Origin: Ruminococcus sp. | Lineage (GTDB): Bacteria; Bacillota; Clostridia; Oscillospirales; Ruminococcaceae | Reading direction: 5' to 3' | Length of the DNA stretch: 39,818 nt | Assembly: GCA_017521805.1 (NCBI GenBank) | Contig: JAFXDK010000014.1 | Span: 1 to 39,818 of the forward strand | Shown: positions 24,520-33,134 of the stretch, one piece after another | Layout: every line of letters starts with the position of its first letter | How positions within the stretch are numbered: the stretch's first letter is position 1 | The notes under the pieces: model-generated | The model's database searches: none | The model's input: only the letters and a program-made list of their open reading frames with translations | What the model was told of the DNA's origin: nothing | Program-made: the position numbers and the translations under genes

Positions 24520-26382
24520 ATGAAGAAAGTAACAAAAGCCCTGTCGGCTTTAGCCTCTGCTCTGGCTATTACCGTTACAGGCACTTCGTCGGCTGTAAAT
24601 ACTATTCTTACAGCTCCACAGGATACTGCCGCTGCCGTTGACACAAACAACGACGACTGGCTTCACGCAGAGGGCAGCCGTCTCTATGACAAGGACGGCA
24701 ACGAGGTATGGCTGACAGGCGCTAACTGGTTCGGCTTCAACTGCTCCGAAAACTGTGCTCACGGTCTTTATGCCTGCGATGTTGACGAATTTCTTAAGGG
24801 CGTTGCCGACCATGGTATTAACGTAATCCGCTTCCCAATTTCTTCGGAGCTTCTTGTTTCGTGGATGGAGGGTTCTCCCAACCCTGTAAGCTCTGTTCAG
24901 GCTTCCTATAATCCTCCGCAGGACGTTGTAGGCGAGGACGGTACAATTACTCCAGCCGGAAAATACGGCGATATCAACAGGGATTTCGTTCTCGAGGACG
25001 GTAAAACCCTGAAAAATTCAATGGAAATCTTTGATATCATTATGCAGAAGTGTAAGAAATACGGTATCAAGGCATTTATCGACATTCACAGTCCTGATGC
25101 AAATAACTCAGGTCATAACTACGAAATCTGGTACGGTCTTGCAGGCGTTACAACAGATGTATGGATTGATACTCTTGTGTGGCTTGCTGATAAGTACAAG
25201 AACGACGATACACTTCTTGGCTACGATTTAAAGAACGAGCCCCACGGAAAAAGAGGATATACAGATGACGGATGTCCTGATAATATTGCTATCTGGAATG
25301 ATTCCACAGCTGAAAACAACTGGGCATATGCCGCTACAAAATGCGCAAATGCTATTCTTGAAGTAAACCCCAATGCTCTTATTTTCATCGAGGGAATTGA
25401 ACAGTATCCCATGACAGACAAGGGGTATGATTGGGATACTCCCGATGTTTTCCAGCCCAAGCCCGGCGAGGAAAGATGGTACGGCGCATGGTGGGGCGGA
25501 AATCTCCGCGGTGTAAGGGAATATCCTGTAGTACCTGACAGCGGTACAAGCCAGATTGTATATTCTCCTCACGATTACGGTCCGTCAGTTTACGCTCAGA
25601 CATGGTTTGACAAGGACTTCACAACACAGACTCTCCTTGACGACTACTGGTACGATACATGGGCATATATCGTTGAAGAAGATATCGCTCCTCTGCTTAT
25701 CGGCGAATGGGGCGGACATATGGACGGCGGAAAGAATCAGAAGTGGATGGAGCTTCTCCGTGACTATATGATAGATAACCATATCAACCACACATTCTGG
25801 TGTCTCAACCCCAACTCAGGCGATACAGGCGGACTTATCGGCGTTGACTTCAAGACATGGGACGATGAAAAGTACGGACTTTTTGAGCCTTCACTGTGGC
25901 AGACACAGACAAGCGGAAAATATATCGGACTTGATCATGAGGTTGCACTGGGTGTAAACGGTATATCTCTCAGCGATTACTATGCAAATTATGCTTCAAG
26001 TGAGGGCAGCAATATCGACGGCGGAAAGAAATCCGACGAATCAGACAAGCCTGTTAAGCCTGTTGTAACAACTACAACAGAAAAGAAGCCTGTAGTAACA
26101 ACAACTACTACAACAAAGAAACAGGATAAGGTTACAACTACAACAAAGCCTGATGTTTCAGATATCCTTGCAGGCGACGCGAACTGCGACGGCAAGGTAA
26201 CTATTGCTGATTCCACAGCAATACTCCAATCTCTTGGAAACAACGACAAATATGGTCTTTCAGAGCAGGGTACAGCAAACGGCGATGTTGACGGTGTTGC
26301 AGGAATAACTGCGGGAGATGCTCTTACAATACAGAAATACGATGCTAAGCTTATATCAAAGCTTCCCGTTGCGGCAGAATAA
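24520..26382 (+). CDS. Secreted GH5 cellulase with dockerin (GH5_1-like)
   Basis: A 620-residue secreted endoglucanase. Residues 1-35 are a signal peptide. The GH5 barrel spans about 43-490 and resembles Acidothermus E1-type enzymes: LTGANWFGFN, NVIRFPIS, DLKNEPHG with acid/base E240, and LLIGEWGG with nucleophile E396, then FWCLNPNSGDTGG. Residues 511-545 are a Pro/Thr linker (VTTTT repeats). Residues 550-616 are a type I dockerin with two calcium loops (GDANCDGKVTIAD and NGDVDGVAGITAGD) that would attach it to a cohesin of a cellulosome. AGAGAGGG precedes the ATG. It has its own promoter and terminator. Confidence 0.95.
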   Translation: MKKVTKALSALASALAITVTGTSSAVNTILTAPQDTAAAVDTNNDDWLHAEGSRLYDKDGNEVWLTGANWFGFNCSENCAHGLYACDVDEFLKGVADHGINVIRFPISSELLVSWMEGSPNPVSSVQASYNPPQDVVGEDGTITPAGKYGDINRDFVLEDGKTLKNSMEIFDIIMQKCKKYGIKAFIDIHSPDANNSGHNYEIWYGLAGVTTDVWIDTLVWLADKYKNDDTLLGYDLKNEPHGKRGYTDDGCPDNIAIWNDSTAENNWAYAATKCANAILEVNPNALIFIEGIEQYPMTDKGYDWDTPDVFQPKPGEERWYGAWWGGNLRGVREYPVVPDSGTSQIVYSPHDYGPSVYAQTWFDKDFTTQTLLDDYWYDTWAYIVEEDIAPLLIGEWGGHMDGGKNQKWMELLRDYMIDNHINHTFWCLNPNSGDTGGLIGVDFKTWDDEKYGLFEPSLWQTQTSGKYIGLDHEVALGVNGISLSDYYANYASSEGSNIDGGKKSDESDKPVKPVVTTTTEKKPVVTTTTTTKKQDKVTTTTKPDVSDILAGDANCDGKVTIADSTAILQSLGNNDKYGLSEQGTANGDVDGVAGITAGDALTIQKYDAKLISKLPVAAE

Positions 26383-26399
26383 ATAATTACAAGAAGGGA

Positions 26400-26461
26400 C
26401 GGTTTAGTGCAATGACCATATAGAATCATTCTTAAACACTAATGGTTATTGACTAAACGGC
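26400..26461 (+). repeat. Imperfect inverted repeat after the cellulase gene
   Basis: GGTTTAGTGCAATGACCAT (26401-26419) pairs with ATGGTTATTGACTAAACGG (26442-26460) apart from one extra base and two mismatches, around a 22-base loop. It lies 20 bases after the cellulase stop and is followed by a separate true terminator. Confidence 0.5.
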
Positions 26462-26479
26462 GGCTAATGAAACGAACAA

Positions 26480-26515
26480 CAGGCGTATGCAAGAAGAACA
26501 GCATACGCCTGTTTG
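26480..26515 (+). terminator. Intrinsic terminator of the cellulase gene
   Basis: Perfect 11-bp stem CAGGCGTATGC / GCATACGCCTG with a 10-base loop, followed by TTTGATTTT. It lies about 100 bases after the cellulase stop. Confidence 0.85.
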
Positions 26516-26527
26516 ATTTTCACTTGA

Positions 26528-26556
26528 TTGAACTCATGAGCCTAATATGGTAAAAT
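26528..26556 (+). promoter_or_regulatory. Promoter of the ABC/two-component gene set
   Basis: TTGAAC and TAAAAT separated by 17 bases, about 85 bases before the permease start. The -10 box is one base from consensus. Being next to a kinase-regulator pair, it is a plausible site of autoregulation; no operator repeat was identified. Confidence 0.5.
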
Positions 26557-26640
26557 AAATTTGTACAAAAAACAGGATTTAAGGATTATTTAATAATTTC
26601 TATGCTACAATATAGTCACAACGATGAAAGGAGCACTGAA

Positions 26641-29019
26641 ATGTATCTCAATATACTGAAAAAAGACCTGAAAAGAAAAAAGGCGATGAATGTTATCCTG
26701 CTAATATTTATTACACTTGCGACGATGTTTGTTTCCTCAAGCGTGAATAATATCCTGAGCGTTACGACAGCATTGGACGATTATTTTGAAATGGCTGGTG
26801 TGCCCGATTACTTTGCAGCAACTGTAAATAAGGGAACAGGTGAAGATCCATACGATACTATAAAAAATGCTAAAAGTATAGACAGTTTTAAAACAGAGGA
26901 GATGTTTTATTTACCTGATTCTGCTATAATCAAAGACAACGAACCTTTGTCAGGCGGAGGCGGTACACGTATTTTACAAAGTGACAGCGATATGGCTTTG
27001 AATTATTTCCTTGAGGATAACAGTATTCTGAAAAGTGTTCCAAAGGGAAAAGTGTATATGACTTCTATTGTCGAGGATAATACTGACATTGAAATTGGTG
27101 ATAAAATTACTATTGAATTTGAGGGCATAAGCTGTGATTTAACTTATGCAGGAAGTATCAAAGACGCTGTATTAGGCTCGCAGATGATGGGTTCAATAAG
27201 ATATATCGTTAATTCCGAAGATTTTGAAATTTTTAATTCAAATGAAAGTATAAAGAACAGCAGCGGCGGTGTGCTTTATTACATCAATACGAAAGATGTA
27301 AATAAAACTGTTGAAGAATTATCCGGCGCTACATCAAAATATGTATTTCGTGGCGACAGAACACTGCTTACTTTTTCTTATGTCTTTGATATGATTATAA
27401 CAGGAATACTTCTTGTAGTCAGCATTATTCTTATTGCAGTTGCTTTTGTTGTACTCCGTTTCACAATAACTTTTACGTTGTCAGAAGAATTCCGTGAAAT
27501 CGGTGTTATGAAAGCTATTGGTATAAGCAATTCCAAAATCCGTGGACTTTATCTTGTGAAATATACAGCACTTTCTGTTATCGGTGCTGTAATCGGTCTT
27601 GGTTTAAGCTTCCCATTCGGTGAGATGCTTATGAAAGTTTCGGCAAAATCAATTATTATTAATAACCAAAATACACTTGTAACAAATATACTTTGTTCTG
27701 TTCTTGTTATAGCAGTAATTGTACTGTTTTGCTATGGCTGTACAGGAAAGGTTAAGAAATTATCCCCTATTGACGCTATCCGCAACGGTCAGACCGGTGA
27801 AAGATTCCGCAAAAAGAGCCTTATGAGCCTTGGCAGGTCAAAGCTGAATACAACACCATTTCTTGCAATCAATGATATAATAAGCAGCCCTAAAAGATTT
27901 GGTATTATTTCTCTTACTTTTGTTTTATGTCTGTCACTTCTGCTTATACTTTCGACAACAGTTAAAACACTTAAAAGTGATACACTTCTGAAGTGTTTTT
28001 CAGTTTCTGATTTTGATTTATCTGTAAACAATAGTGAAGAAGTGTTTAATTATATGAAAGAAAACGGACAGGAAAAATGCAAGGAAGATATGGCTGAAAT
28101 AGAAAATACTCTTGCACAAAATGGTATACCTGCGGAATGTAAAATGGAATTTCAGATGAATCTTCCTGTGGAACACGGAAAGATTAAAAGCCAGATTTTT
28201 ACTACGCAGGGTGTAGGCACAACAATGGATATGTACGAATATATGGAGGGAACATCACCGCAGAATGATTACGAAATTGCAATTACAAAAAGTGCCGCAG
28301 ATATTTTAAACGCACATATAGGCGATACTATAAAAATTGAAACAATGGAAGGAAAAGACGATTACTTAATAACTGCAATTTATCAGACAATGGCAAATCA
28401 GGGAACGCAGATAAGAATATATTCAGACAAAAAAATGAACTACTTACAGGTTACAGGTGCTATGTATTTGCAGATTAAATTTACAGATAGCCCAGATGAT
28501 AAGGAAATAAGCCGCCGCATTGATGAAATAAAAAAGCTTTATCCGCAATATAAGGAATTCAAAACGGGTGCTGAATTTGTTGAAGAAACAACAGCTGTTG
28601 CAGAGCCGCTCAACGCTATAAAGCTTATGTTCTCTGCACTTACAATTATTTTAACTGCCCTTATAACCGTACTTATGGAACGTTCATTTATTGCAAAAGA
28701 ACAGGGCGAAATTGCTCTCATGAAAGCTGTAGGTATAAAAAACAGCAAAATCTACGCATATCACACATTGAGATTTTTCTTTGTGGGAATTATTGCAATT
28801 ATTATAGGTGGAATTTTTGCAATGCCTCTTACACACCTCTGCATTGACCCTGTTTTCAAGATGATGGGTATGGAACTCAGGGTTGATTACACTACAAATC
28901 CTCTTGAACTCTTCCTTATATTCCCCGTTATAATTCTTCTGACAACAACAGTGAGTGCATTCCTCACTTCACTCTATACAAGAAAAATCAAATCATCTGA
29001 TACTGCCAGCATTGAATAA
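26641..29019 (+). CDS. FtsX-family ABC transporter permease
   Basis: A 792-residue permease. There are eight membrane helices in two groups of four: one at residues 17-35, three at about 245-375, one near 427-445 and three in the last 130 residues. Two extracellular domains lie between them, which is the doubled FtsX/MacB plan. The signature of the FtsX domain is EEFREIGVMKAIGISNSKI in the first half and GEIALMKAVGIKNSKI in the second. The start at 26641 is set by AAAGGAG 8 bases upstream. With the ATPase, regulator and kinase downstream it forms a set of the type that senses and resists peptides acting on the envelope; the substrate is unknown. Confidence 0.9.
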   Translation: MYLNILKKDLKRKKAMNVILLIFITLATMFVSSSVNNILSVTTALDDYFEMAGVPDYFAATVNKGTGEDPYDTIKNAKSIDSFKTEEMFYLPDSAIIKDNEPLSGGGGTRILQSDSDMALNYFLEDNSILKSVPKGKVYMTSIVEDNTDIEIGDKITIEFEGISCDLTYAGSIKDAVLGSQMMGSIRYIVNSEDFEIFNSNESIKNSSGGVLYYINTKDVNKTVEELSGATSKYVFRGDRTLLTFSYVFDMIITGILLVVSIILIAVAFVVLRFTITFTLSEEFREIGVMKAIGISNSKIRGLYLVKYTALSVIGAVIGLGLSFPFGEMLMKVSAKSIIINNQNTLVTNILCSVLVIAVIVLFCYGCTGKVKKLSPIDAIRNGQTGERFRKKSLMSLGRSKLNTTPFLAINDIISSPKRFGIISLTFVLCLSLLLILSTTVKTLKSDTLLKCFSVSDFDLSVNNSEEVFNYMKENGQEKCKEDMAEIENTLAQNGIPAECKMEFQMNLPVEHGKIKSQIFTTQGVGTTMDMYEYMEGTSPQNDYEIAITKSAADILNAHIGDTIKIETMEGKDDYLITAIYQTMANQGTQIRIYSDKKMNYLQVTGAMYLQIKFTDSPDDKEISRRIDEIKKLYPQYKEFKTGAEFVEETTAVAEPLNAIKLMFSALTIILTALITVLMERSFIAKEQGEIALMKAVGIKNSKIYAYHTLRFFFVGIIAIIIGGIFAMPLTHLCIDPVFKMMGMELRVDYTTNPLELFLIFPVIILLTTTVSAFLTSLYTRKIKSSDTASIE

Positions 29020-29033
29020 GAAAGGAAACCGCT

Positions 29034-29798
29034 ATGAATATTTTAGAAGTAAAAGACCTCTGTAAAACATATATTGTAAACAAGCGCCAGAACAACGTGC
29101 TTAAAAATGTAAACTTCACCGTTGAGGAGGGCGAGATGGTAGCTATAATGGGTCCCTCGGGCTCGGGTAAATCAACTCTCCTTTATGCCGTTTCGGGCAT
29201 GGACAGCATCACCGCGGGCGAGGCGGATTTCTGCGGAAAGAACATTGCGAAAATGGGCGAAAAGGAACTTGCCGATTTACGCCTTGACGAAATGGGATTT
29301 ATCTTTCAGCAGATGTATATGCTGAAAAATCTGACTGTGCTTGATAATATCATTCTTCCTGCGTGTCAGTCTAAAAAGAACACCGAAAGCCGCAAGGAAA
29401 CCGTACAGCGTGGTCAGGAACTTATGCGCAAGCTTGGTATTATCGACATTGCTGATAACGATATCAACGAGGTTTCAGGCGGTCAGCTTCAGCGTGCCTG
29501 CATCTGCCGCAGTATGATTAATAATCCTAAAATGATTTTCGCAGACGAGCCGACTGGTGCACTTAACCGTACCTCCTCTGATGAAGTTATGGAGGAGCTT
29601 GCAAAGCTCAACAACGACGGGACAACGATAATGCTGGTTACTCATGATGTAAAGGTTGCTGCTAAATGCACAAGAGTTCTCTATATAGTTGACGGAAACA
29701 TAAAAGGTGAGTATAATTTAAGTAGGTACGAAAATGCATCGCAGATGAGAGAGCGTGAAAGAGCGCTCAATAACTGGTTGCTTGAATTAGGGTGGTAA
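29034..29798 (+). CDS. ABC transporter ATPase (MacB/BceA type)
   Basis: A 254-residue ATPase. Walker A GPSGSGKST at 40-48, signature VSGGQLQR at 147-154, Walker B MIFADE at 167-172 and the switch His in VTHD at about 204. The sequence class is that of lipoprotein-release and antimicrobial-peptide exporters. It pairs with the permease 14 bases upstream. AAAGGAAA precedes the ATG. The regulator gene begins two bases after the stop. Confidence 0.95.
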   Translation: MNILEVKDLCKTYIVNKRQNNVLKNVNFTVEEGEMVAIMGPSGSGKSTLLYAVSGMDSITAGEADFCGKNIAKMGEKELADLRLDEMGFIFQQMYMLKNLTVLDNIILPACQSKKNTESRKETVQRGQELMRKLGIIDIADNDINEVSGGQLQRACICRSMINNPKMIFADEPTGALNRTSSDEVMEELAKLNNDGTTIMLVTHDVKVAAKCTRVLYIVDGNIKGEYNLSRYENASQMRERERALNNWLLELGW

Positions 29799-29799
29799 T

Positions 29800-30468
29800 A
29801 TGACCGACATTCTTATCGTTGAAGATAATAAAGAAATCAGCAGTCTGCTGTGTGATTTTCTCCGCTCGGAAAATTATACGGTATCGGTTGCCGAAACAGG
29901 TGAAAAAGCCTTGTCGCTGTATGAAAAATACGGCGCAAGGCTTGTCGTGCTTGACATAATGCTCCCCGGGATAGACGGTTTTGCGGTTTGTAAAAAAATT
30001 CGTGAGGAGAGCAATACGCCTATCCTCATTGTAAGTGCAAAAACCGACAAGGAAGATAAACTCAACGGGCTTGTGCTGGGTGCTGACGACTATATAGAAA
30101 AGCCTTATGATATTGATATAATGTTTGCAAAAATCGCAGGAATTTTCAAGCGGAGATATGCTGTTGATGAGCTTGTCTGCAACGATATAAAAATCAATAA
30201 GGTGAGCCGTACTGTTTGCAAAAATGATACGCAGATTGAAATGACCTCAAAGGAATTTGATTTGCTGGTGCTGCTCATTGAAAATAAGGGCAAGGCACTT
30301 ACCAAGGAGTATTTATTCAATCAGATATGGGGAAGCGACAGTTTTTCCGAACAGCAGACATTAACGGTGCATATAAAGTGGCTTCGTCAGAAAATTGAGG
30401 ACGACCCGAAAAATCCGAAGCACATTCAGACGGTATGGGGAGTAGGCTATAAATATGAAAGCGTTTAA
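29800..30468 (+). CDS. OmpR-family response regulator
   Basis: A 222-residue regulator. The receiver domain (1-118) has the phospho-accepting Asp52 in VVLDIMLPG, acidic residues at 8-9 and Lys101 in EKPYD. The C-terminal winged helix (about 128-222) ends with VWGVGYKYE, typical of OmpR/PhoB proteins. Its kinase gene starts 14 bases before its stop codon, so the pair is translationally coupled. Its likely target is the promoter upstream of the permease gene. Confidence 0.95.
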   Translation: MTDILIVEDNKEISSLLCDFLRSENYTVSVAETGEKALSLYEKYGARLVVLDIMLPGIDGFAVCKKIREESNTPILIVSAKTDKEDKLNGLVLGADDYIEKPYDIDIMFAKIAGIFKRRYAVDELVCNDIKINKVSRTVCKNDTQIEMTSKEFDLLVLLIENKGKALTKEYLFNQIWGSDSFSEQQTLTVHIKWLRQKIEDDPKNPKHIQTVWGVGYKYESV

Positions 30469-31684
30469 CAGAATTTTTGCGGTGGTAATCGCTGTTATAA
30501 TTTCGGTTTTTGTTACCGCAAATGCAATTTTGCTGAGTGACAACAGTGGCAACGGCAGACCCTATCTTGTTGAGGTTTCAAGGCTTGTCCATGAAATTGA
30601 AAAGGACAGCTTTGAAATAAAGGATTTGGCAAACTGCGAATATGTAACAGGAGTAAACATATACGGCGAGGATTTTTACAATCCAACAAGTGACTATGTT
30701 ATACGAGAGATAAACGGCGAGCTGTACCGCTTTGATTATACCGCAAATAGTAATTCGGATAAAACGAGCACTATGATTATTCTAAATATAATTTTTGGCG
30801 TAATGTCGGCGGTAATTATTGCTGTTATGCTGTATGTAAGATTTAAAATTCTTGCGCCTTTTGAGAAGCTGTCCGATATTCCCTATGAGCTTTCAAAGGG
30901 CAATCTTACCGCACCTGTAAAGGAAACGAAAAACCGCTTTTTCGGGCGGTTTATCTGGGGCGTGGATATGCTCCGTGAAAATATGGAACAGCAGAAAGAG
31001 CGTGAACTTGGTTTGCAGAGGGAAAAGAAAATGCTTCTGCTATCCTTATCTCATGACATCAAAACTCCGCTTTCCGCAATAAAACTATATTCAAAAGCGC
31101 TGTCAAAGGGACTTTATTCCGACACTAAAAAACAGCTTGAAATTGCCGAAAGCATTAATGCAAAGGCAGATGAAATCGAAAGCTATGTTTCACAGATTAT
31201 CACTGCTTCAAGAGAGGAATTTCTCAGTTTTGACGTTACTATGGGTGAATTTTATCTCTCAGAGCTTGTAAATAAAATCAGCATTTACTATACTGAAAAA
31301 CTGTCGCTTATAAAGACGGACTTTACGGTTGGAAGTTATACCGATTGTCTGATAAGCGGCGACATTGACAGAAGCGTTGAGGTCATTCAGAACATAATGG
31401 AAAATGCCATAAAATATGGTGACGGGAAAAGTGTTGATATAAGTTTTTCCGAGGAGGACGGCTGTATCCTCATAACTGTAAGGAACAGCGGGTGTGCTTT
31501 ACCTGATACGGATTTGCCTCATGTTTTTGACAGCTTCTGGAGAGGCGCAAACGCTGAAAATGAAAAAGGAAGCGGTCTGGGACTATACATATGCCGTCAG
31601 CTTATGCACAAGATGAATGGTGAGATTTTTGCGGAAATAAGGAATGGAAATATGTGCGTTACGGTTGTGTTCGGTAAGGTGTGA
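30455..31684 (+). CDS. Sensor histidine kinase of the ABC gene set
   Basis: A 409-residue kinase. Membrane helices at 8-27 and 106-128 flank a short extracellular domain of about 78 residues. A HAMP-like linker follows. The phospho-accepting His200 is in LSLSHDIKTPLS. The ATPase domain has the N box ENAIKYG (Asn317) and the G box GSGLGL at 372-377. The sizeable outer loop sets it apart from Bce-type intramembrane kinases, so it may bind a ligand itself. A partial inverted-repeat arm follows the stop at 31693. Confidence 0.94.
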   Translation: MKAFNRIFAVVIAVIISVFVTANAILLSDNSGNGRPYLVEVSRLVHEIEKDSFEIKDLANCEYVTGVNIYGEDFYNPTSDYVIREINGELYRFDYTANSNSDKTSTMIILNIIFGVMSAVIIAVMLYVRFKILAPFEKLSDIPYELSKGNLTAPVKETKNRFFGRFIWGVDMLRENMEQQKERELGLQREKKMLLLSLSHDIKTPLSAIKLYSKALSKGLYSDTKKQLEIAESINAKADEIESYVSQIITASREEFLSFDVTMGEFYLSELVNKISIYYTEKLSLIKTDFTVGSYTDCLISGDIDRSVEVIQNIMENAIKYGDGKSVDISFSEEDGCILITVRNSGCALPDTDLPHVFDSFWRGANAENEKGSGLGLYICRQLMHKMNGEIFAEIRNGNMCVTVVFGKV

Positions 31685-31692
31685 AAATAGTT

Positions 31693-31717
31693 ATTGCTCC
31701 ACCAATTAACTCTTGAA
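31693..31717 (+). repeat. Partial copy F of the covarying-core element (one arm)
   Basis: 22 of 25 bases match the arm of copy D at 12518-12542 (read in reverse complement), starting 9 bases after the kinase stop. It is followed by GCCGCAG...ACGCA, which may be a shortened core. No matching right arm is present. Confidence 0.5.
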
Positions 31718-31787
31718 GGCGGAGAAAACTCTGCCGCAGTTCGTTACGCACCACCTCAGATATATTCTTCAATATCAATTCTTATAA

Positions 31788-31973
31788 GCCGTTTTCACTT
31801 CCGAATATAACTTGCCATGCCACCGTAGCCGTAATCACCGCCTTATTGAACGTGGTGCAATTCTGGAGAGCCTTATTTCCAACGAAAACACATTAATTTC
31901 AGAACAAAATTCAGATCTTTCGACAATTTCAAATGATGCTTTTAAAATTCTTGACATCATTTTTTCTGTATGA
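31788..31973 (+). pseudogene. Remnant of a mobile-element gene (C-terminal piece)
   Basis: A 60-residue open stretch without a start codon carries a natural-looking protein end: RSRNHRLIERGAILESLIS, then about 25 residues ending in AFKILDIIF. This resembles the end of small proteins found in conjugative and mobilizable elements (DUF3847 type), as recalled from the RLIxRGAIxES pattern. The upstream frame is closed and no N-terminal part is visible. It suggests that a mobile element once lay here and was mostly lost. The 329-bp gap (31685-32013) otherwise holds the promoter at 31951. Confidence 0.45.
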
Positions 31974-31979
31974 TATAAT
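31951..31979 (+). promoter_or_regulatory. Consensus promoter for the U32-like gene
   Basis: TTGACA and TATAAT separated by exactly 17 bases, a full consensus match, 34 bases before the ATG at 32014. The -35 box overlaps the end of the decayed gene fragment. Confidence 0.85.
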
Positions 31980-32013
31980 AATAGTATACTTTTAATAAAA
32001 GGAGGCAAAAAAT

Positions 32014-32958
32014 ATGCAGGTAAAATTTCATCTTCCCGATTTCGCAAACCAGTTCAAATTTAACCTTGTATTTGCTACAATGCTGAAAAACTGTCCGCAA
32101 TATTTCCGCGAGGGCGTTGAAATAGCCTCGATTTATGGCACTTTTCCGCAATCCCTATGGAACGGCGGAAGAACGACTACAGGCTTATGCGATACTAACT
32201 TTGCAAAAGTAGTAATAAATACTATGAATAAGCACGGAATCCCCCTCAGATTTACATTTACAAACCCTATGCTTGAAGAAAAACATCTCAGCGATAAATT
32301 CTGCAACGAAATCATGAAGCTTGCCGACAACGGCATGAATGAGGTTATTGTCAATTCCCCTCTTTTAGAGGACTATATCCGCAAGACATACCCCAATTAT
32401 AAGCTGACAAGTTCAACCTGCAAGCGTATTACTGAGCCGGACAAGCTTCTGGAGGAAATGAAAAAGGATTACAGCATTGTTGTCCTCGATTACGATTTCA
32501 ACAACAAATTTGATATACTGGAAACGCTCCCTGACAAAGAACGTATGGAAATTCTTGTAAATGCCTGCTGTGACCCCGAATGCAGCAGAAGAACAGACCA
32601 TTACCGCCACCTCGGGCTTCAGCAGATTGCCATGTGTGAGCACGTAGCTAAAAAGAAAAACAAGGGATTCAAAGTTGAGGATTACGGTTTATCTGAAATG
32701 AACTGTAAATGCGCCGACAGAGGCATTTTTGAAATAAAGAATCTCAGAACTCATATTACACCTGACGATATCTGGGAAAAATACGTGCCTATGGGATTCA
32801 GCCAGTTTAAAATTGAGGGCAGAACAACAACGCGCCTCAATCTTATGGAAACATATCTCTATTACATGGCAAAGCCTGAATACAGAGACGAAGCGCGTTG
32901 TATACTGCTTTATAATCTAGAAAAAAACGGCATTGTACGCATAGAGGGTAATAAATAA
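32014..32958 (+). CDS. Peptidase U32-like protein with a cysteine cluster
   Basis: A 314-residue protein. The fold is read as the U32 type from NEVIVNSPLLEDYIRKTYP (strand and helix in the barrel) and FKIEGRTT at about 265-272, which recurs in U32 proteins. Cys185, Cys186, Cys190, Cys208, Cys231 and Cys233 could hold an iron-sulfur cluster, as in UbiU/UbiV and related members. Those relatives take part in hydroxylation or tRNA modification, not simply proteolysis, so the substrate here is open. It is a single-gene unit with a consensus promoter and AAGGAGG 9 bases before the ATG. A hairpin-string repeat starts 3 bases after its stop. Confidence 0.65.
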   Translation: MQVKFHLPDFANQFKFNLVFATMLKNCPQYFREGVEIASIYGTFPQSLWNGGRTTTGLCDTNFAKVVINTMNKHGIPLRFTFTNPMLEEKHLSDKFCNEIMKLADNGMNEVIVNSPLLEDYIRKTYPNYKLTSSTCKRITEPDKLLEEMKKDYSIVVLDYDFNNKFDILETLPDKERMEILVNACCDPECSRRTDHYRHLGLQQIAMCEHVAKKKNKGFKVEDYGLSEMNCKCADRGIFEIKNLRTHITPDDIWEKYVPMGFSQFKIEGRTTTRLNLMETYLYYMAKPEYRDEARCILLYNLEKNGIVRIEGNK

Positions 32959-32961
32959 GAC

Positions 32962-33091
32962 GGGATTCTAAAGGGTGAAACCCTTTAGCAGAGTCCAGAG
33001 ACAGCGTCTCTGGCAGGGTGTGGGACAGCGTCCCACGTAGCGTTCAAGCGCTCTGCAAGTGAGAGCGTCCCCTTAAAATTACCTATTGTAA
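32962..33091 (+). repeat. Hairpin-string dispersed repeat, copy C
   Basis: Matches copy B (24069-24298) except that one block is missing: in B the sequence GCTCTGCAAG occurs at 24157-24166 and again at 24256-24265, and C has lost the 99 bases between the two. Hairpin AAAGGGT-gaa-ACCCTTT differs from copy B by a C-G to T-A pair. The TGTGGGAC/GTCCCAC stem is conserved. It starts 3 bases after the U32-like stop codon and is sense to it. Confidence 0.8.
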
Positions 33092-33102
33092 AAATTATAT
33101 TG

Positions 33103-33130
33103 AAAGGACGGAAAAAATCCGTCCTTTTTA
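33103..33130. terminator. Terminator between convergent genes
   Basis: Stem AAAGGACGGA / TCCGTCCTTT with a five-A loop and a T run on the plus strand. It resembles the GGACGG hairpins next to copy B. It would end the U32-like transcript. Confidence 0.75.
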
Positions 33131-33134
33131 CGTA

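Noticed and set aside
24520-26429. Several overlapping minus-strand frames in the cellulase gene
   Set aside because: They lie opposite a gene with clear catalytic motifs and have no start signals or recognisable content.
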